From NCBI GenBank assembly GCA_947453125.1, contig CANGGC010000121.1, positions 1-7,204 on the forward strand: a DNA stretch of 7,204 bases. The letters run 5' to 3'. Below are positions 6,921 to 7,204 of the stretch, one piece after another. Numbering within the stretch: position 1 is the first letter of the stretch; every line of letters begins with the position of its first letter. Position numbers and translations under genes: made by a program. The DNA comes from Planctomycetaceae bacterium. GTDB taxonomy: Bacteria; Planctomycetota; Planctomycetia; Pirellulales; UBA1268. The notes below the pieces were generated by a model that worked only from the letters and a program-made list of their open reading frames with translations, made no database searches and was not told the DNA's origin.

Positions 6921-7204
6921 ATGCCACCGAGCCCCCAAAACTCCCGTCGAGAGGTCTTGAAGACGCTTTCGAGCGGGCTCGGGGGGATTGCCTGCGCGAT
7001 GCTCGCGGCGGAGGAGGCCGGAGCCGCGGCGCCGTTTCTCCATGGCGGCAAGCCGCGGGCAAAGCGCGTCGTCGAGCTGTTCATGACCGGTGGGGCGAGC
7101 CAGTGCGATCTCTTTGATTACAAGCCGCGGCTCGAAGCCCTCCATGGCCAGCCGTTCGATCCGGGGGCCGGGAAGCGCGTCGAGGCGAGCATCAGCACGC
7201 CCGG
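6921..7204 (+). CDS. DUF1501 family protein, N-terminal part (cut by window end)
   Basis: Only the first 94 codons are present; the frame is open at the window edge, so the gene is truncated by the window and not broken. The start MPPSPQNSRREVLK carries a twin-arginine-like SRREVLK (residues 8-14), followed by a Gly/Ala/Leu stretch to about residue 38. Then comes the DUF1501 signature KRVVELFMTGGASQCDLFDY (48-67) and KPRLEALHGQPFDPG (68-82). The HGQPFDPG form marks a different DUF1501 subtype from the leftward copy, which has the PAEIRGPFKPI form. It lies 42 bp after the DUF1549/DUF1553 gene and is presumably in its operon. The 42-bp gap is pyrimidine-rich and has no Shine-Dalgarno sequence, so the exact start is less certain than the family. 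Confidence 0.88.
   Translation, partial: MPPSPQNSRREVLKTLSSGLGGIACAMLAAEEAGAAAPFLHGGKPRAKRVVELFMTGGASQCDLFDYKPRLEALHGQPFDPGAGKRVEASISTP

Noticed and set aside
4068..7145. Very long minus-strand open frame (about 1025 codons) opposite the right-hand operon
   Set aside because: It is in exact codon register with both rightward genes, so it can only be stopped by sense TTA, CTA or TCA codons, which are rare in this GC-rich DNA. Its translation has no recognisable domain, while the plus strand encodes clear conserved families.

Overview
The window is a GC-rich stretch that almost certainly comes from a member of the Planctomycetota. All four genes belong to families that are expanded in that phylum: the paired cytochrome-like/unknown domains DUF1549 (PSCyt2) and DUF1553 (PSD1), and their usual neighbour DUF1501. 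I cannot place the organism more finely from sequence alone.

Layout. Two two-gene modules are transcribed away from each other from a short shared spacer (about 4048-4145). Leftward (minus strand): a large exported Big2/cytochrome/DUF1549/DUF1553 protein (1552-4047), then, 12 bp after its stop, a DUF1501 protein with a twin-arginine-type leader (175-1539). Rightward (plus strand): a second exported DUF1549/DUF1553 protein with a different architecture (4146-6878), then, after 42 bp, the beginning of a second DUF1501 protein (6921 to the window edge). Positions 1-174 lie downstream of the leftward pair. They hold a hairpin just after the DUF1501 stop, a 15-bp perfect inverted repeat and a Fur-box-like sequence. 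This looks like the end of one operon and the control region of another leftward gene lying beyond the window.

How the genes may work together. All four products carry export signals and should act outside the cytoplasm. The DUF1549/DUF1553 proteins carry CXXCH haem-c-type motifs; the left one also has a CX4CH motif in a separate N-terminal domain. DUF1501 falls in the alkaline phosphatase/sulfatase-like superfamily. The repeated pairing of the two families suggests that each large haem protein has its own dedicated DUF1501 partner. The two pairs are of visibly different subtypes, so they are not a recent tandem duplication. The biochemical role of these families is not established, and I do not assign one.

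Points that stand out: in both operons the DUF1553 stop is a TGA followed by C, and the downstream DUF1501 gene is in the same reading frame with no other stop between them; the left protein combines a CX4CH and a CXXCH motif between Big2-like domains; and a Fur-like site sits next to a second palindrome at the left end. No tRNA, rRNA, CRISPR array, insertion sequence or phage feature was seen.
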